The translations under genes were made by a program, and so were the position numbers. A model generated the notes under the pieces. The model had not been told where the DNA came from and made no database searches. It was given only the letters and a program-made list of their open reading frames with translations. A DNA stretch of 32,014 nucleotides from Deltaproteobacteria bacterium. GTDB lineage: Bacteria; Desulfobacterota; Desulfobulbia; Desulfobulbales; JAJRZW01. The DNA lies in contig JAJRZW010000076.1 of NCBI GenBank assembly GCA_024275015.1, positions 1 to 32,014 of the forward strand, written 5' to 3'. Positions 7,573-15,583 of the stretch are shown here, one piece after another (positions within the stretch are counted from its first letter, which is position 1; each line of letters starts with the position of its first letter).

Positions 7573-9336
7573 TCATTTACGGCTCCGGGGGCGGCGTTTC
7601 TTGTCGTCCCTTTTTTTATTGTCCCGGCCGCTGATAAGCCTTTCCAGAGCCTGACGCTGTTGTCGGCGCTCTTCCCGGTTTCTGGCCACAAAGATTTTTT
7701 TCCCGTTCGGGGCCCGGCCGCTGTAGTACATGGCGGTGGCCAGGTTCCCGGGGGTGGGGGTGAAGTCCTGCGGTGTTTTTGGGGTCAGGCCGGTTTTTTC
7801 AAGTTTTGCCGCCAGAGCCCGGGCCGCGGCGTTGTCGGCACCGGGATGGGAACTTATCAGATAGGGGCTGAAACGGACCTTTATTCCTTCCCGTTCTCCG
7901 ATTTTCCGGGCGGCGCGGATGAAGTCCTCGGTTACCCTGAATTCCGGTTTATGCATCAGGCTGAGGACCTTTGCCTCGCTGTGTTCCGGGGCGATTTTCA
8001 GTCGTCCCGGGCTGTGATGGCGGATGATCTCCTTCAGCAGTTCAGGGCTTTTCAGGAGCAGTTCCATTCTGAGTCCGGAGGAGATCAGGACATGTTTCAC
8101 CCCCGGGATCTTCCGGCATTGGCGCAGCAGGGTCAGCATTTCCCCGGCATTTCCTTCAAGTTCGGGGCAGACCCGGGGCATGAGGCAGTCGCGGCGGCGG
8201 CATCCCCCCCTTTTGCAGCCGGTGGCGTAGAGGTTGGCGGTTGGACCGCCAGGATCGCTGATGGTGCCGTTGAAATCGGCGGCCGCGGCGATTTTTTTTA
8301 CCTCGGCAATGATCGATTCGTGACTGCGGCTGATGATGCGATTGCCCTGGTGTCTTGAGATGGCGCAGAAAGAACAATTGCCAACGCAGCCGCGGACGAT
8401 TGTCACCGAATCGCGCACCATCCGCCAGGCCGGGACCTCGCCGGCGTCCGGATGGGGTCGGCGTGAAAATGGCAGGGCGTAGAGTTGGTCAAGTTCGGCC
8501 GCGGTCAGGGGCCGGGCCGGCGGATGTTGGATTACACCGCCGCTTTTCTGTTTCTGGAAAAGAGTTTTTTCTTCCCCATGCCGCGCTGTTTTTTCAATTA
8601 TTTTTTCCGCGGCCATGAATCGGGCCGGGTCTTTTATTGTCTCTTCCCATCCCGGCAGGATTACGGCTCCGTCCGCCACCTCGCTGCCCTTGACTCGTTC
8701 GCAGGTGCCGTCGATGGCGTGGAGGTGTTTACCGGCATCAAGGCGGCGGGCGATCTCCGCCACCTGCAGTTCTCCCATGCCGTAGACCAGAAGATCGCCC
8801 TTGGCGTCGGTGAGGATGGAGCCCCGGAGTTTTTCCTGTTTGAAATCAAAGTGGACGAAGCGGCGCAGGGACGCCTCGATGCCGCCGAGGATAATGGTGA
8901 TTCCCGGCCAGGTGTTTTTTGCCAGCGAGGCATAGACAATGCCGGCGCGGTCGGGGCGGCGGCGATTTTTTTTGTTTTTTTCTCCGGGGAAATATGGATC
9001 GCCGTCCGACGAGTAGGCGTCGTGGTCGCGGACCCGGCCGCCACCGGAATAATTGCTCACCACCGAGTCAAGGTTGCCGCCGCTTATGCCGCAGAACAAC
9101 CGCGGTCGCGGCAGTTTTTTAAAATCGGCGGCTGAATCGTGGCGTGGCTGAGGCAACACCGCCACCCGCCAGCCCTGCGCCATCAGATAACGGCCGATGA
9201 TGGCCACCCCGAAGGAGGGATGATCAACATAGGCATCGCCGCTGACCAGGACTACGTCCAGGCCGTCCCAGCCGATGGCGGCCATCTCTTCCCGGCAGGT
9301 GGGAAGGAATGGTGGTTGCGCAGGTTTTTTTCCCAT
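7573..9336 (-). CDS. YgiQ family radical SAM protein
   Basis: 587 residues. The N-terminal half matches the UPF0313/YgiQ family (VSGDAYVDHPSFGVAIIGRYL, GGIEASLRRFVHFDF, VYGMGELQVAEIA). The radical SAM cluster motif is CVGNCSFC (CX3CX2C) near residues 314-322. A second Cys-containing stretch with CKRGGCRRRDC and PRVCPEL follows, then the barrel end (SSGLRMELLL, KIAPEHSEAKVLSLM, LISSHPGAD). The C-terminus is lysine/arginine rich. It is shorter than the E. coli homologue. YgiQ proteins bind S-adenosylmethionine through a 4Fe-4S cluster, but their substrate is unknown. It is a single gene with a 97-base gap to the upstream gene; that gap carries a copy of the short TCACGGATTCAGG repeat. Confidence 0.92.
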   Translation of the reverse strand: MGKKPAQPPFLPTCREEMAAIGWDGLDVVLVSGDAYVDHPSFGVAIIGRYLMAQGWRVAVLPQPRHDSAADFKKLPRPRLFCGISGGNLDSVVSNYSGGGRVRDHDAYSSDGDPYFPGEKNKKNRRRPDRAGIVYASLAKNTWPGITIILGGIEASLRRFVHFDFKQEKLRGSILTDAKGDLLVYGMGELQVAEIARRLDAGKHLHAIDGTCERVKGSEVADGAVILPGWEETIKDPARFMAAEKIIEKTARHGEEKTLFQKQKSGGVIQHPPARPLTAAELDQLYALPFSRRPHPDAGEVPAWRMVRDSVTIVRGCVGNCSFCAISRHQGNRIISRSHESIIAEVKKIAAAADFNGTISDPGGPTANLYATGCKRGGCRRRDCLMPRVCPELEGNAGEMLTLLRQCRKIPGVKHVLISSGLRMELLLKSPELLKEIIRHHSPGRLKIAPEHSEAKVLSLMHKPEFRVTEDFIRAARKIGEREGIKVRFSPYLISSHPGADNAAARALAAKLEKTGLTPKTPQDFTPTPGNLATAMYYSGRAPNGKKIFVARNREERRQQRQALERLISGRDNKKRDDKKRRPRSRK

Positions 9337-9390
9337 GCCACCCTTTTACCCCCTGGCCGATGTTATTTCATAATATTATTATTCCGGCAG

Positions 9391-9414
9391 CACGAAGCCG
9401 TCACGGATTCAGGT
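9391..9414 (+). repeat. Short dispersed repeat (TCACGGATTCAGG), copy 2
   Basis: TCACGGATTCAGGT at 9401-9414, preceded by CACGAAGCCG, which is similar to the segment before the copies at 686 and 18861. It lies between the starts and ends of two minus-strand genes. No inverted partner was seen nearby. Confidence 0.5.
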
Positions 9415-9433
9415 TATCATCTGGCCGGACTCG

Positions 9434-10411
9434 TCACTGCTGCTTTTTGAGCGATTTTTTTTCTTTTTTTTTCTCGTACATCAATTCGTCAGCCCGGTGC
9501 ATAAGTTCTTCGATGGCGCATGGGCTGCCGTGGTCGTAACGGATGGTGCCGCAGCTTAATTCAAGGTGAAACAGGCGACCTTTTCTGCGGTTGTTTTTGT
9601 TCAGGTTTTTTTCAAGCCGATCAAGGACCGTATCTTCACTGCGTTTGCTCTTGCGGTCGGTGAACATGACCACGAACTCGTCCCCCCCGACCCGGCCGAG
9701 GAGATCGGCGCGGCGAAATGTTTTTGTCAGGATATCCGCGGTCTCGACCAGGGCCAGGTCGCCTGCCTTATGGCCGTGACGGTCGTTGATAATCTTGAGA
9801 TCGTCGAGATCGGCGAAGAGGAGAAAAAGCTCCCAATTATTGCGGCAGGCGGCCTGGAGTTGTTTTTCTCCCAGGGCGATGAAGCCGCGACGGTTGAACA
9901 GTCCGGTGAGTTCATCGGTGAGCGACAGGTGTTTCAAGTGGTTCTCGGCATTTTTACGTTCTGTAATATCGTGCATAAACAGGGCCAGTTCCTTCTTGTC
10001 GCCGACCTGGTTCATGGTCACGGTCAATTCCACCGGGACTTCGGTTTCACCGCGATAGAGGACATTGGCCTCAATGCGTTTGCCGAAGATATTGCCGCGA
10101 TTGCCGCTTATCACCTCGCGCAGGTGGCGCTGGTGTTTTTTATGCAGTCCTTTGGGCATCAGGCGAAACAGGGGCTGGCCGATGATCTCGTTCCGGCTCC
10201 AGCCGCACAGGAGTTCGGCCTGTTCCGGCCAGTCCCGGATGATTCCCCGGTCGTCGATCATCACCACCGCGTCAACGGCGTTATTGATTACTGAACGGTA
10301 GCGGGCCTTGGCCAGGCGCAGTTCCGCGATTTTTTTGTCCTGCTCATGGAGTTTTGATTCCAGCTCGGAAATAAGGCTTGAAAGTTCGTTGTATGTGGGT
10401 TTATGCCCCAT
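9434..10411 (-). CDS. PAS-GGDEF diguanylate cyclase
   Basis: 325 residues without membrane segments or signal peptide. A short coiled coil (about 5-35) precedes a PAS domain (about 40-155, with VINNAVDAVVMIDDRG and ending FMHDITERK). A GGDEF domain then starts at LTDELTGLFNRRGF with the catalytic GGDEF at 242-246. An inhibitory I-site RRAD sits five residues before it, the normal spacing, so product feedback inhibition is expected. The C-terminus is very basic. It would synthesise cyclic di-GMP in response to a PAS-sensed cue. It is divergent from the CLC gene across a 301-base AT-rich region, and is the second cyclic di-GMP gene in the window. Confidence 0.92.
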   Translation of the reverse strand: MGHKPTYNELSSLISELESKLHEQDKKIAELRLAKARYRSVINNAVDAVVMIDDRGIIRDWPEQAELLCGWSRNEIIGQPLFRLMPKGLHKKHQRHLREVISGNRGNIFGKRIEANVLYRGETEVPVELTVTMNQVGDKKELALFMHDITERKNAENHLKHLSLTDELTGLFNRRGFIALGEKQLQAACRNNWELFLLFADLDDLKIINDRHGHKAGDLALVETADILTKTFRRADLLGRVGGDEFVVMFTDRKSKRSEDTVLDRLEKNLNKNNRRKGRLFHLELSCGTIRYDHGSPCAIEELMHRADELMYEKKKEKKSLKKQQ

Positions 10412-10561
10412 TCCTTACAATCCGGAGGAGATTGATTGAAAAAAATACAATAAAAAAATATAGGCAAAAAATGTGTGTCTGGCAATTTTTATTTTTATCA
10501 AAATGATTTTGAGGCGTCTTGAAATAAGCGTTAACCTCGGTTAGGCTTGCCGACACTGCGG

Positions 10562-10636
10562 ATGCGCCGTTCCCGGACGCCCGAAGGGCGGCGGGATGAA
10601 ATTCCCGCCGGAGTGAAAATCCGGCAAAAAACGCAT
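10562..10636 (+). ncRNA. Candidate structured leader upstream of the CLC gene
   Basis: The 301-base divergent gap 10412-10712 is AT-rich up to about 10520. It then holds a compact nest of hairpins closed by ATGCG/CGCAT (10562-10566 with 10632-10636). Inside are CGCCC-GAA-GGGCG (10578-10590), GCGGGA-TGAAAT-TCCCGC (10591-10608) and CCGGA-GTGAAAA-TCCGG (10608-10624). The last two have near-identical TGAAA loops and share a base, so they may alternate. It resembles half of an FMN riboswitch core but lacks the rest. No known class was matched; strand is assumed from the CLC gene 77 bases downstream. Confidence 0.35.
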
Positions 10637-10674
10637 GAAATCAAATGAATACATACCCGGTTACCACTAAGCTG

Positions 10675-10687
10675 TCACGGATCCAGG
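10675..10687 (+). repeat. Short dispersed repeat, copy 4 (TCACGGATCCAGG)
   Basis: Matches TCACGGATTCAGG at 12 of 13 bases. It lies 25 bases before the CLC start codon and just after the structured leader. Confidence 0.4.
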
Positions 10688-10712
10688 ACACTGTTAAAAA
10701 CAGGCCGGGGGG

Positions 10713-12803
10713 ATGGCATTGATTTCCAGATTGCTGAACCGTTTCAGTCCCAGTGGCGGGCTGGTTCTTCTCTTTCTTTCCATCACCATCGGCGCGGTAA
10801 CCGGCCTTGCGGCGGTGGCCTTCATTCATCTTATCAGTCTGATAAACAATGTATCCTACGGCGGTCTGGCGGAGATGTTCACCGCTCCCGGCCGTTTCTG
10901 GTTTGTTCTGGTCCCGGTGATCGGCGCCATTCTCGGCGGGCCGATCATCGCCTGGTTCGCGTCCGAGGCCAAGGGGCATGGGGTTCCCGAGGTCATGGAG
11001 GCGATGATTCTTCGCGGCGGCCGGATCCGTCCCCGGGTAGCGGTGGCCAAGATCGTCGCCAGCGCCCTGTGTATCGGCACCGGCGGCTCGGCCGGGCGCG
11101 AGGGGCCCATCGTTCAGGTTGGGGCGACTTTTGCCTCCATGGTCGGACAGTGGCTCAAGCTCTCCGATGAGCGGATAAAAAATCTGGTCGCCTGCGGCGC
11201 CGCGGCCGGAATTGCCGCCACCTTTAACGCCCCTCTGGCCGGCATCGTTTTCAGTCTTGAGGTCCTTTCCAGTGAACTGCAGGTGGCTTTTTTCGGCAAC
11301 GTCGTCCTGGCCTCAGTGAGCGCCAGTATCGTCAGCCGTCTTTATCTTGGCGCCCGTCCGGCCTTTACCGTTCCCGCCTATGTCCTTAATTCCCCCTGGG
11401 AAATCCTGCTCTATACTTTTTTAGGTCTTCTGGCGGCAATGGTCGGGGTTTTCTTTATTCGCCTGCTTGATTTTCTTGAAAATCTTTTCGATGACCGGGT
11501 TAAAATCCCCGCAGTACTCAAGCCGGCCCTCGGTGCCGCTCTTCTCGGGGGGCTGGCCTGGTTTTATCCCCATATCCTCAGCCTGACCTCTATATTTCCC
11601 GGGGACTCCCGTCTCGGGTTTCCCATTGCCCAGAATATCCCCCATATCTATGGCTCCGGCTTTGATTTTATTGATCAGGTTCTTAAGGGCCAGGCCCCGT
11701 TTGTCCTTCTCCTGATGCTGATCTTTCTGAAGCCGTTGGCGACCTCGTTTACCCTCGGATCGGGAAACTCCGGCGGTGTATTTGCCCCCGCGCTCTTTAC
11801 CGGCGCCATGCTCGGCGGTGTCTTTGGCCATATGCTCAGCTGGATATCACCGGGATTTCCGGTCTCCATCGGGGCCTACGCCTTGGTGGGGATGGCGGCG
11901 TTGTTTGCCGCCGCGGCCAGGGCACCGCTTTGCGCCATGCTCATCGTTTTTGAAATGAGTAACGACTACCAGCTTATTCTGCCGCTGATGGCCGCCTGCA
12001 TGACCGCGTCGTATTTTGCCCAGGTCCTGGAGGCGGATTCAATCTATACCATCAAGCTTTCCCGTCGCGGTATCCATTTTGACCAGGGACACGACCTTGA
12101 CATCATGCAGGGGGTGCGGGTTGAGGAGGTGATGAACGCCGATCCGATCACCATCGGTAGTGACGAGTCGCTGGCCGATCTTTTTGCCCTGTTTCAGGAG
12201 ACCCATCACCAGGGTTTTCCGGTTCTTGATTCGGATGGGCGTCTTTACGGCATGGTGTCGATGCAGGATATCCATCGTACTATCCACGATATTGACCGGA
12301 ACCGGGATCATAAGAGCAAGAGTCTGAAGGATATTCTGGTCGGCGATGTCGCCACCACCGATCTGGTAATCGCCCACGGCGATGAACCCATCTGGATGGC
12401 GATCCGCAAGATGGCACCCAGGGATCTCGCGCGGCTGCCGGTGGTGGATCGTGAGACAAGAGAAAAGTTTGTCGGGATCATCAGCCGCAGCGATATCCTC
12501 AAGGCCTACCAGGTCGGGTTGATGCGCAAACAGCACGATCAGACCATGCGCGAGAGGATGATCCTCCGTCCTGAATCCGATGTCCAGATACTGGAGGAGC
12601 GGGTGGCGCCGGGGAGTGAGGTGAAGGGGAAGATGATTTCAGAGGTGAACATGCATCAGAGTACGGCGGTGATCTCCATCAATCGTTCCGGTGAGGTGAT
12701 TACCGCCACCAGCGACACTGTTTTTGCCGAAGGCGATCTGGTGACCATGTTCTGCCGCAGCCGGTACCACAACGAGATAAGACGGATGTTCACCGGGAGC
12801 TGA
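10713..12803 (+). CDS. CLC-type chloride channel/transporter with CBS pair and TrkA-C domain
   Basis: 696 residues. The membrane CLC domain (about 15-430) shows the signature segments KGHGVPEV, GTGGSAGREGP with the gating glutamate E130, and GSGNSGGVFAPALF (about 346). Two CBS domains follow (about 467-525 and 541-600), which in this family bind nucleotides and regulate gating, then a TrkA-C (RCK-C) domain (about 625-692). In PLAGIVFSLEVLSS, aligned with the E. coli exchanger, Val stands at the position of the internal proton glutamate (E203), as in vertebrate CLC channels, so channel-like uncoupled transport is possible. The first selectivity loop has His in place of Ser (GHGVP). The start is the ATG after CCGGGGGG. 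A hairpin repeat begins 32 bases after the stop. Confidence 0.92.
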   Translation: MALISRLLNRFSPSGGLVLLFLSITIGAVTGLAAVAFIHLISLINNVSYGGLAEMFTAPGRFWFVLVPVIGAILGGPIIAWFASEAKGHGVPEVMEAMILRGGRIRPRVAVAKIVASALCIGTGGSAGREGPIVQVGATFASMVGQWLKLSDERIKNLVACGAAAGIAATFNAPLAGIVFSLEVLSSELQVAFFGNVVLASVSASIVSRLYLGARPAFTVPAYVLNSPWEILLYTFLGLLAAMVGVFFIRLLDFLENLFDDRVKIPAVLKPALGAALLGGLAWFYPHILSLTSIFPGDSRLGFPIAQNIPHIYGSGFDFIDQVLKGQAPFVLLLMLIFLKPLATSFTLGSGNSGGVFAPALFTGAMLGGVFGHMLSWISPGFPVSIGAYALVGMAALFAAAARAPLCAMLIVFEMSNDYQLILPLMAACMTASYFAQVLEADSIYTIKLSRRGIHFDQGHDLDIMQGVRVEEVMNADPITIGSDESLADLFALFQETHHQGFPVLDSDGRLYGMVSMQDIHRTIHDIDRNRDHKSKSLKDILVGDVATTDLVIAHGDEPIWMAIRKMAPRDLARLPVVDRETREKFVGIISRSDILKAYQVGLMRKQHDQTMRERMILRPESDVQILEERVAPGSEVKGKMISEVNMHQSTAVISINRSGEVITATSDTVFAEGDLVTMFCRSRYHNEIRRMFTGS

Positions 12804-12834
12804 AAGGAAGGGGTAAAGGCAGGGATAACAGGCG

Positions 12835-12920
12835 GTTGAAAAACGGGCTGGTCGCGGCGCACGGACGCGCCGCCGATTTCACCGGGTTGAAAAAACCAGG
12901 ACGGCTTTTTCAACAGTCTG
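12835..12920 (+). repeat. Multi-hairpin repeat, copy 3 (internally deleted)
   Basis: A short version: the left end and GCGGCGC/GCGCCGC stem run to GATTTCACCGGGTT and then directly into the terminal hairpin GTTGAAAAAACC-AGGAC-GGCTTTTTCAAC (12886-12914). The middle stems are missing. ATAA flanks both ends if the unit is counted from CAGGCGGTTG (12829) to CAGTCTG (12920), a possible target duplication. It lies between convergent genes and could terminate both. Confidence 0.75.
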
Positions 12921-12962
12921 ATAAGGCACGGCTGGAGGTTGATGAGGTCGAAACAGAAACAG

Positions 12963-13139
12963 TCATCGTTTCGCGGCAAACATCTGGCAGGTGATTCCGC
13001 TTGCCCGGAAGGCCTCAAGGTTGGGGATGATCTTTGATCTGAAGCCCAGGGCGCGGCACTCGTAGGGGTGGGACGGATCGTAGGTTATCTTGAGATAACG
13101 GCAGCGGAAGCAGTCGGGACGTTTTTTTTCTTCACTCAT
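12963..13139 (-). CDS. Small four-cysteine protein (58 residues)
   Basis: The ATG at 13139 overlaps the preceding gene's stop in ATGAGTGA, so translation is coupled. Four cysteines (C10, C13, C28, C51) are arranged as CFRCRYLKITYDPSHPYECRA with a final ITCQMF, a pattern seen in small conserved bacterial proteins that are sometimes mislabelled uracil-DNA glycosylase. The CxxC plus two single Cys suggests a zinc or Fe-S site, but the function is unknown. It is the last gene of the minus-strand run crcB-lptF-lptG and the two activase-region genes, and it is convergent with the CLC gene. Confidence 0.7.
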   Translation of the reverse strand: MSEEKKRPDCFRCRYLKITYDPSHPYECRALGFRSKIIPNLEAFRASGITCQMFAAKR

Positions 13140-13779
13140 GCTCGTCGGCGATTTTTTTAAGCCCTTCCAGCAGGACGAATCGTCCCAGGGCCGTGGTCCG
13201 GCAGGGAAAGCTTTTAACAAAGATTTTATTTTCGCACAGGCCGCCGGATAAAAATATTTCTTCCGGGGCATCGGCGAAACGGTAGGCGTTTTCGGCAATG
13301 CCCCGGATAAAGCGGGCCACCGCCTCTCTTTCGCTCATTCCGTTTGAGATGGCGTCAAATATGCTGCTCATCCCCAGAACCCCGCAGGTGACCGGAAAGG
13401 TTTTTTCCGGCCTTTCTCCCCGGCTGAAATCGAGGTCGTAGTAGCGTTCGAGGAGTTCGATGGTAAAGCCCATGGAGGCGCCGCATTCGGCGTTCCAGCC
13501 CATGTCGTCCAATCTGCCGTTTTTATAACGGACGAATTTGATATCGCGGCTGCCGCAGTCGAGGAGAAGAAAATCATCCCTGCCGATCATTGCCTTGCCG
13601 CCGCGGGCGAGGGCGATGAGTTCATTGACATACTGCCCCGCGAACCTTTTGCCATTATGGCCGGTGGCGAGATCAACCCGCAGCGAGCGGTCAAGATCGC
13701 GGCTCCTGATGATCCGCGGGGTCGGGTGGTCAAGGTCGAGGATCTTGCTGTAACTGGTGCCGAAGTCGGCGATTATCAT
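13132..13779 (-). CDS. BadF/BadG/HgdC-like ATPase (compact activase)
   Basis: 215 residues, an ASKHA-fold ATPase. It opens with the phosphate-binding loop MIIADFGTSYSKILDLD and has a second nucleotide motif, LLLDCGSRDIKF. C99 (NAECGASMG) and C132 (PVTCGVLGMS) sit where the 2-hydroxyglutaryl-CoA dehydratase activator carries the two cysteines that bind a 4Fe-4S cluster across its dimer. The adenosine motif is near IFLSGGLCENK. Such activases use ATP to push a low-potential electron into a dehydratase, benzoyl-CoA reductase or similar enzyme. No such enzyme is encoded here. It is smaller than classical activators (about 260 residues). Both ends overlap their neighbours by 4-8 bases, tying it to the unknown Cys-rich gene upstream and the 58-residue protein downstream. 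Confidence 0.72.
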   Translation of the reverse strand: MIIADFGTSYSKILDLDHPTPRIIRSRDLDRSLRVDLATGHNGKRFAGQYVNELIALARGGKAMIGRDDFLLLDCGSRDIKFVRYKNGRLDDMGWNAECGASMGFTIELLERYYDLDFSRGERPEKTFPVTCGVLGMSSIFDAISNGMSEREAVARFIRGIAENAYRFADAPEEIFLSGGLCENKIFVKSFPCRTTALGRFVLLEGLKKIADEHE

Positions 13780-14537
13780 CTGCCGTTGCCTCCGGATAGT
13801 TCTAAAAAGGCCTCTATCTTGGCCCGGGCGCTGGCGGTTGCGGTGGCATCGATGTCCAGGTAGAGACCGTGGGGATGGCGGGCGGCGAGATGGCGGGCCA
13901 GGGCGGTCTTGGCGCAGAACGACTGGGCGAAGAATACCGTTGGGACCTCGGGGTTGAATCGGGCCTCAAGCCGATTGTCCGCCGGGGTCTTGTTTTCCAT
14001 GCAGCGGCTCCAGCCGTAAACATGGGTGGAGTCGGGGAATGGGGTCAGGATGGAAAAATCCCGGGGCGGAACCCCCCAGAATCCGGCGGTGGGCGGGCAG
14101 GGAGGCGGACTGGTGCGGGGCGTATCCGGCCGGGCGACCCCGGCTGTTATCATCTCCATTTTCCGTAACAGCGGCAGGTCTGACTCGCATACCGGGTTGC
14201 CGAAGGGTTCGCGGTCGCGATTTTCGGTGGTAATGATCGGGGTTTTGATCCGGTCGGCGAGAATGGCCGCGGTATGGGCGGCGGCGTCGCATTTCCCCGG
14301 CCCGGTATCGATAATGATCAGATCGAGATCAAGGTTGAGACCGTTGACCACCACGGTACGGAGAATGGCGCAGTACACCCGCGGCAGCAGGGTGACGGCG
14401 CATTCGAGGTCAGCGGCAACGAGGGCGGCGTCGAGATCGACCACCTCGACCCTGGCTCGGTAAAGTTGTCGGATCACCGCCAGCGGCGGCACTCCGACGA
14501 TCCCGGCGGTCTTTACTCCGTCCAGGGGAATGTTCAT
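13776..14537 (-). CDS. Cysteine-rich protein of unknown function, partner of the activase
   Basis: 253 residues; I do not recognise the family. Seven cysteines (C46, C56, C83, C117, C147, C179, C208) are spread along it. Notable segments are DLIIIDTGPGKCDAAAHTA, TTENRDREPFGNPVCESD, CPPTAGFWGVPPRDFSIL, GWSRCMENKTPADN and VFFAQSFCAKTALARHLA. GVPP occurs twice (15-18 and 155-158). No membrane segment or signal peptide is present. The gene overlaps lptG's stop (ATGA at 14534-14537) and the activase start (13776-13779), so the two unknown genes are translationally coupled. An electron-accepting or cofactor-binding partner of the activase is an inference from the cysteines and context only. Confidence 0.65.
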   Translation of the reverse strand: MNIPLDGVKTAGIVGVPPLAVIRQLYRARVEVVDLDAALVAADLECAVTLLPRVYCAILRTVVVNGLNLDLDLIIIDTGPGKCDAAAHTAAILADRIKTPIITTENRDREPFGNPVCESDLPLLRKMEMITAGVARPDTPRTSPPPCPPTAGFWGVPPRDFSILTPFPDSTHVYGWSRCMENKTPADNRLEARFNPEVPTVFFAQSFCAKTALARHLAARHPHGLYLDIDATATASARAKIEAFLELSGGNGR

Positions 14538-15583
14538 CGTCCCACCTGGCGGAAGAGCATGATACCGAGGATCAGACAGGCGAGATGGACCGACCAGGCG
14601 AAGATCACCGGGGGGTAGGCGGAGTTGGCGGCCACGGCGATGGAAAAGCTCCAGCCGCCCCAGGCGATGAAGGCGAGGACACAGCTTGCCGGAAGTGCCA
14701 GGGCCAGACTGGTCCGGCGTTGACGGGTAAGGAGAACCAGCATCGGCAGCCCTAAAAATGTCAGGGGCAGGCCTAAAAAGAGGTACGACAGTCTCTTCTG
14801 CAGGGTAAGGGCCGCGGCCCGGTCCTGGTTTCGTTGCCGGAACAGGATTGACAGGGGTTGCTCGTCAAGGTGATAGGGGGGCTGGAAGAATTCTTCCGGC
14901 CGGTCGGGCAGGGTCAGGTCCATGCGTTTCAGGTATCGCGCCGCCGTCGTGCCTCTCTGGATAAATACTTGTTTCAGATCCCATTTCCCTTTCCGCCAGC
15001 GGGCCTCCCGGGCCGCGACAAAGAGGGTCAGGCGTTCCCCGCGGTCGCGGGCGACGTAGCTGAAGTCGCGGAAGTGATTTTTCCCCGTGGTTCTTTTAAA
15101 GGCGTAGATCCCCTTCTTCCCCTGGTGGAAGGTCATGCCGCGGATCACGGTACCTCGCGCCTTTTCGTTTTTCACCTCCTCGTACCAGATGCGGTTGGTG
15201 GTGCTGACCGCCACCGGGGTCAGCCACTGGGCCGCCGCGGTCATCAGAAGGCTGATCAGGGCCACTGCGGTGAGCAGGGGGGCAATGATTCGGACCAGGC
15301 TGATTCCGCCGGCGTGCAGGGCGAGAATCTCCCGGTCGTGGCTCAGTATTCCGACGCTGATGACCACTGCCAGCAGCAGGCAGACCGGCATGATCTGTTC
15401 GCATATCAGGGGGATCTTGAGGAGGAGGTAACGCCCGGTCAGGGCCACGGTTTTCCCGGCCTCGAGGAAATTGTCCACCTTTTCGATGAAGTCGATGAGG
15501 AGGTATATCCCCACCAGGGTAGCGAGCACCAGGACAAGGTTGCGGAAGAATATGGCACCGAGATAACGGTCGAGGAGGGTCAT
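14534..15583 (-). CDS. lptG: LPS export permease LptG (YjgP/YjgQ family)
   Basis: 349 residues. The start at 15583 (MTLLDRYLGAIFFRN) overlaps the lptF stop in ATGA and fits the family's opening; an upstream in-frame extension would lie inside lptF. It has three N-terminal membrane helices (about 15-40, 60-80 and 98-125), a periplasmic beta-rich domain (about 140-250) and three C-terminal helices. HDREILALHAGGISLVRI matches the conserved cytoplasmic loop that contacts LptB. With LptF it forms the transmembrane part of the ABC transporter that extracts LPS from the inner membrane. LptB, LptC and LptA are not in the window. Confidence 0.88.
   Translation of the reverse strand: MTLLDRYLGAIFFRNLVLVLATLVGIYLLIDFIEKVDNFLEAGKTVALTGRYLLLKIPLICEQIMPVCLLLAVVISVGILSHDREILALHAGGISLVRIIAPLLTAVALISLLMTAAAQWLTPVAVSTTNRIWYEEVKNEKARGTVIRGMTFHQGKKGIYAFKRTTGKNHFRDFSYVARDRGERLTLFVAAREARWRKGKWDLKQVFIQRGTTAARYLKRMDLTLPDRPEEFFQPPYHLDEQPLSILFRQRNQDRAAALTLQKRLSYLFLGLPLTFLGLPMLVLLTRQRRTSLALALPASCVLAFIAWGGWSFSIAVAANSAYPPVIFAWSVHLACLILGIMLFRQVGR

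Noticed and set aside
10562-10636. FMN or fluoride riboswitch upstream of the CLC gene
   Set aside because: GAAATTCCCGCCGG and GTGAAAATCCGG recall the FMN core, and the hairpins recall the fluoride fold. But the FMN element's other half and its terminal GGATGNGAGA are absent, and so is the fluoride class's GATG loop pseudoknotting with a downstream CTGATG.
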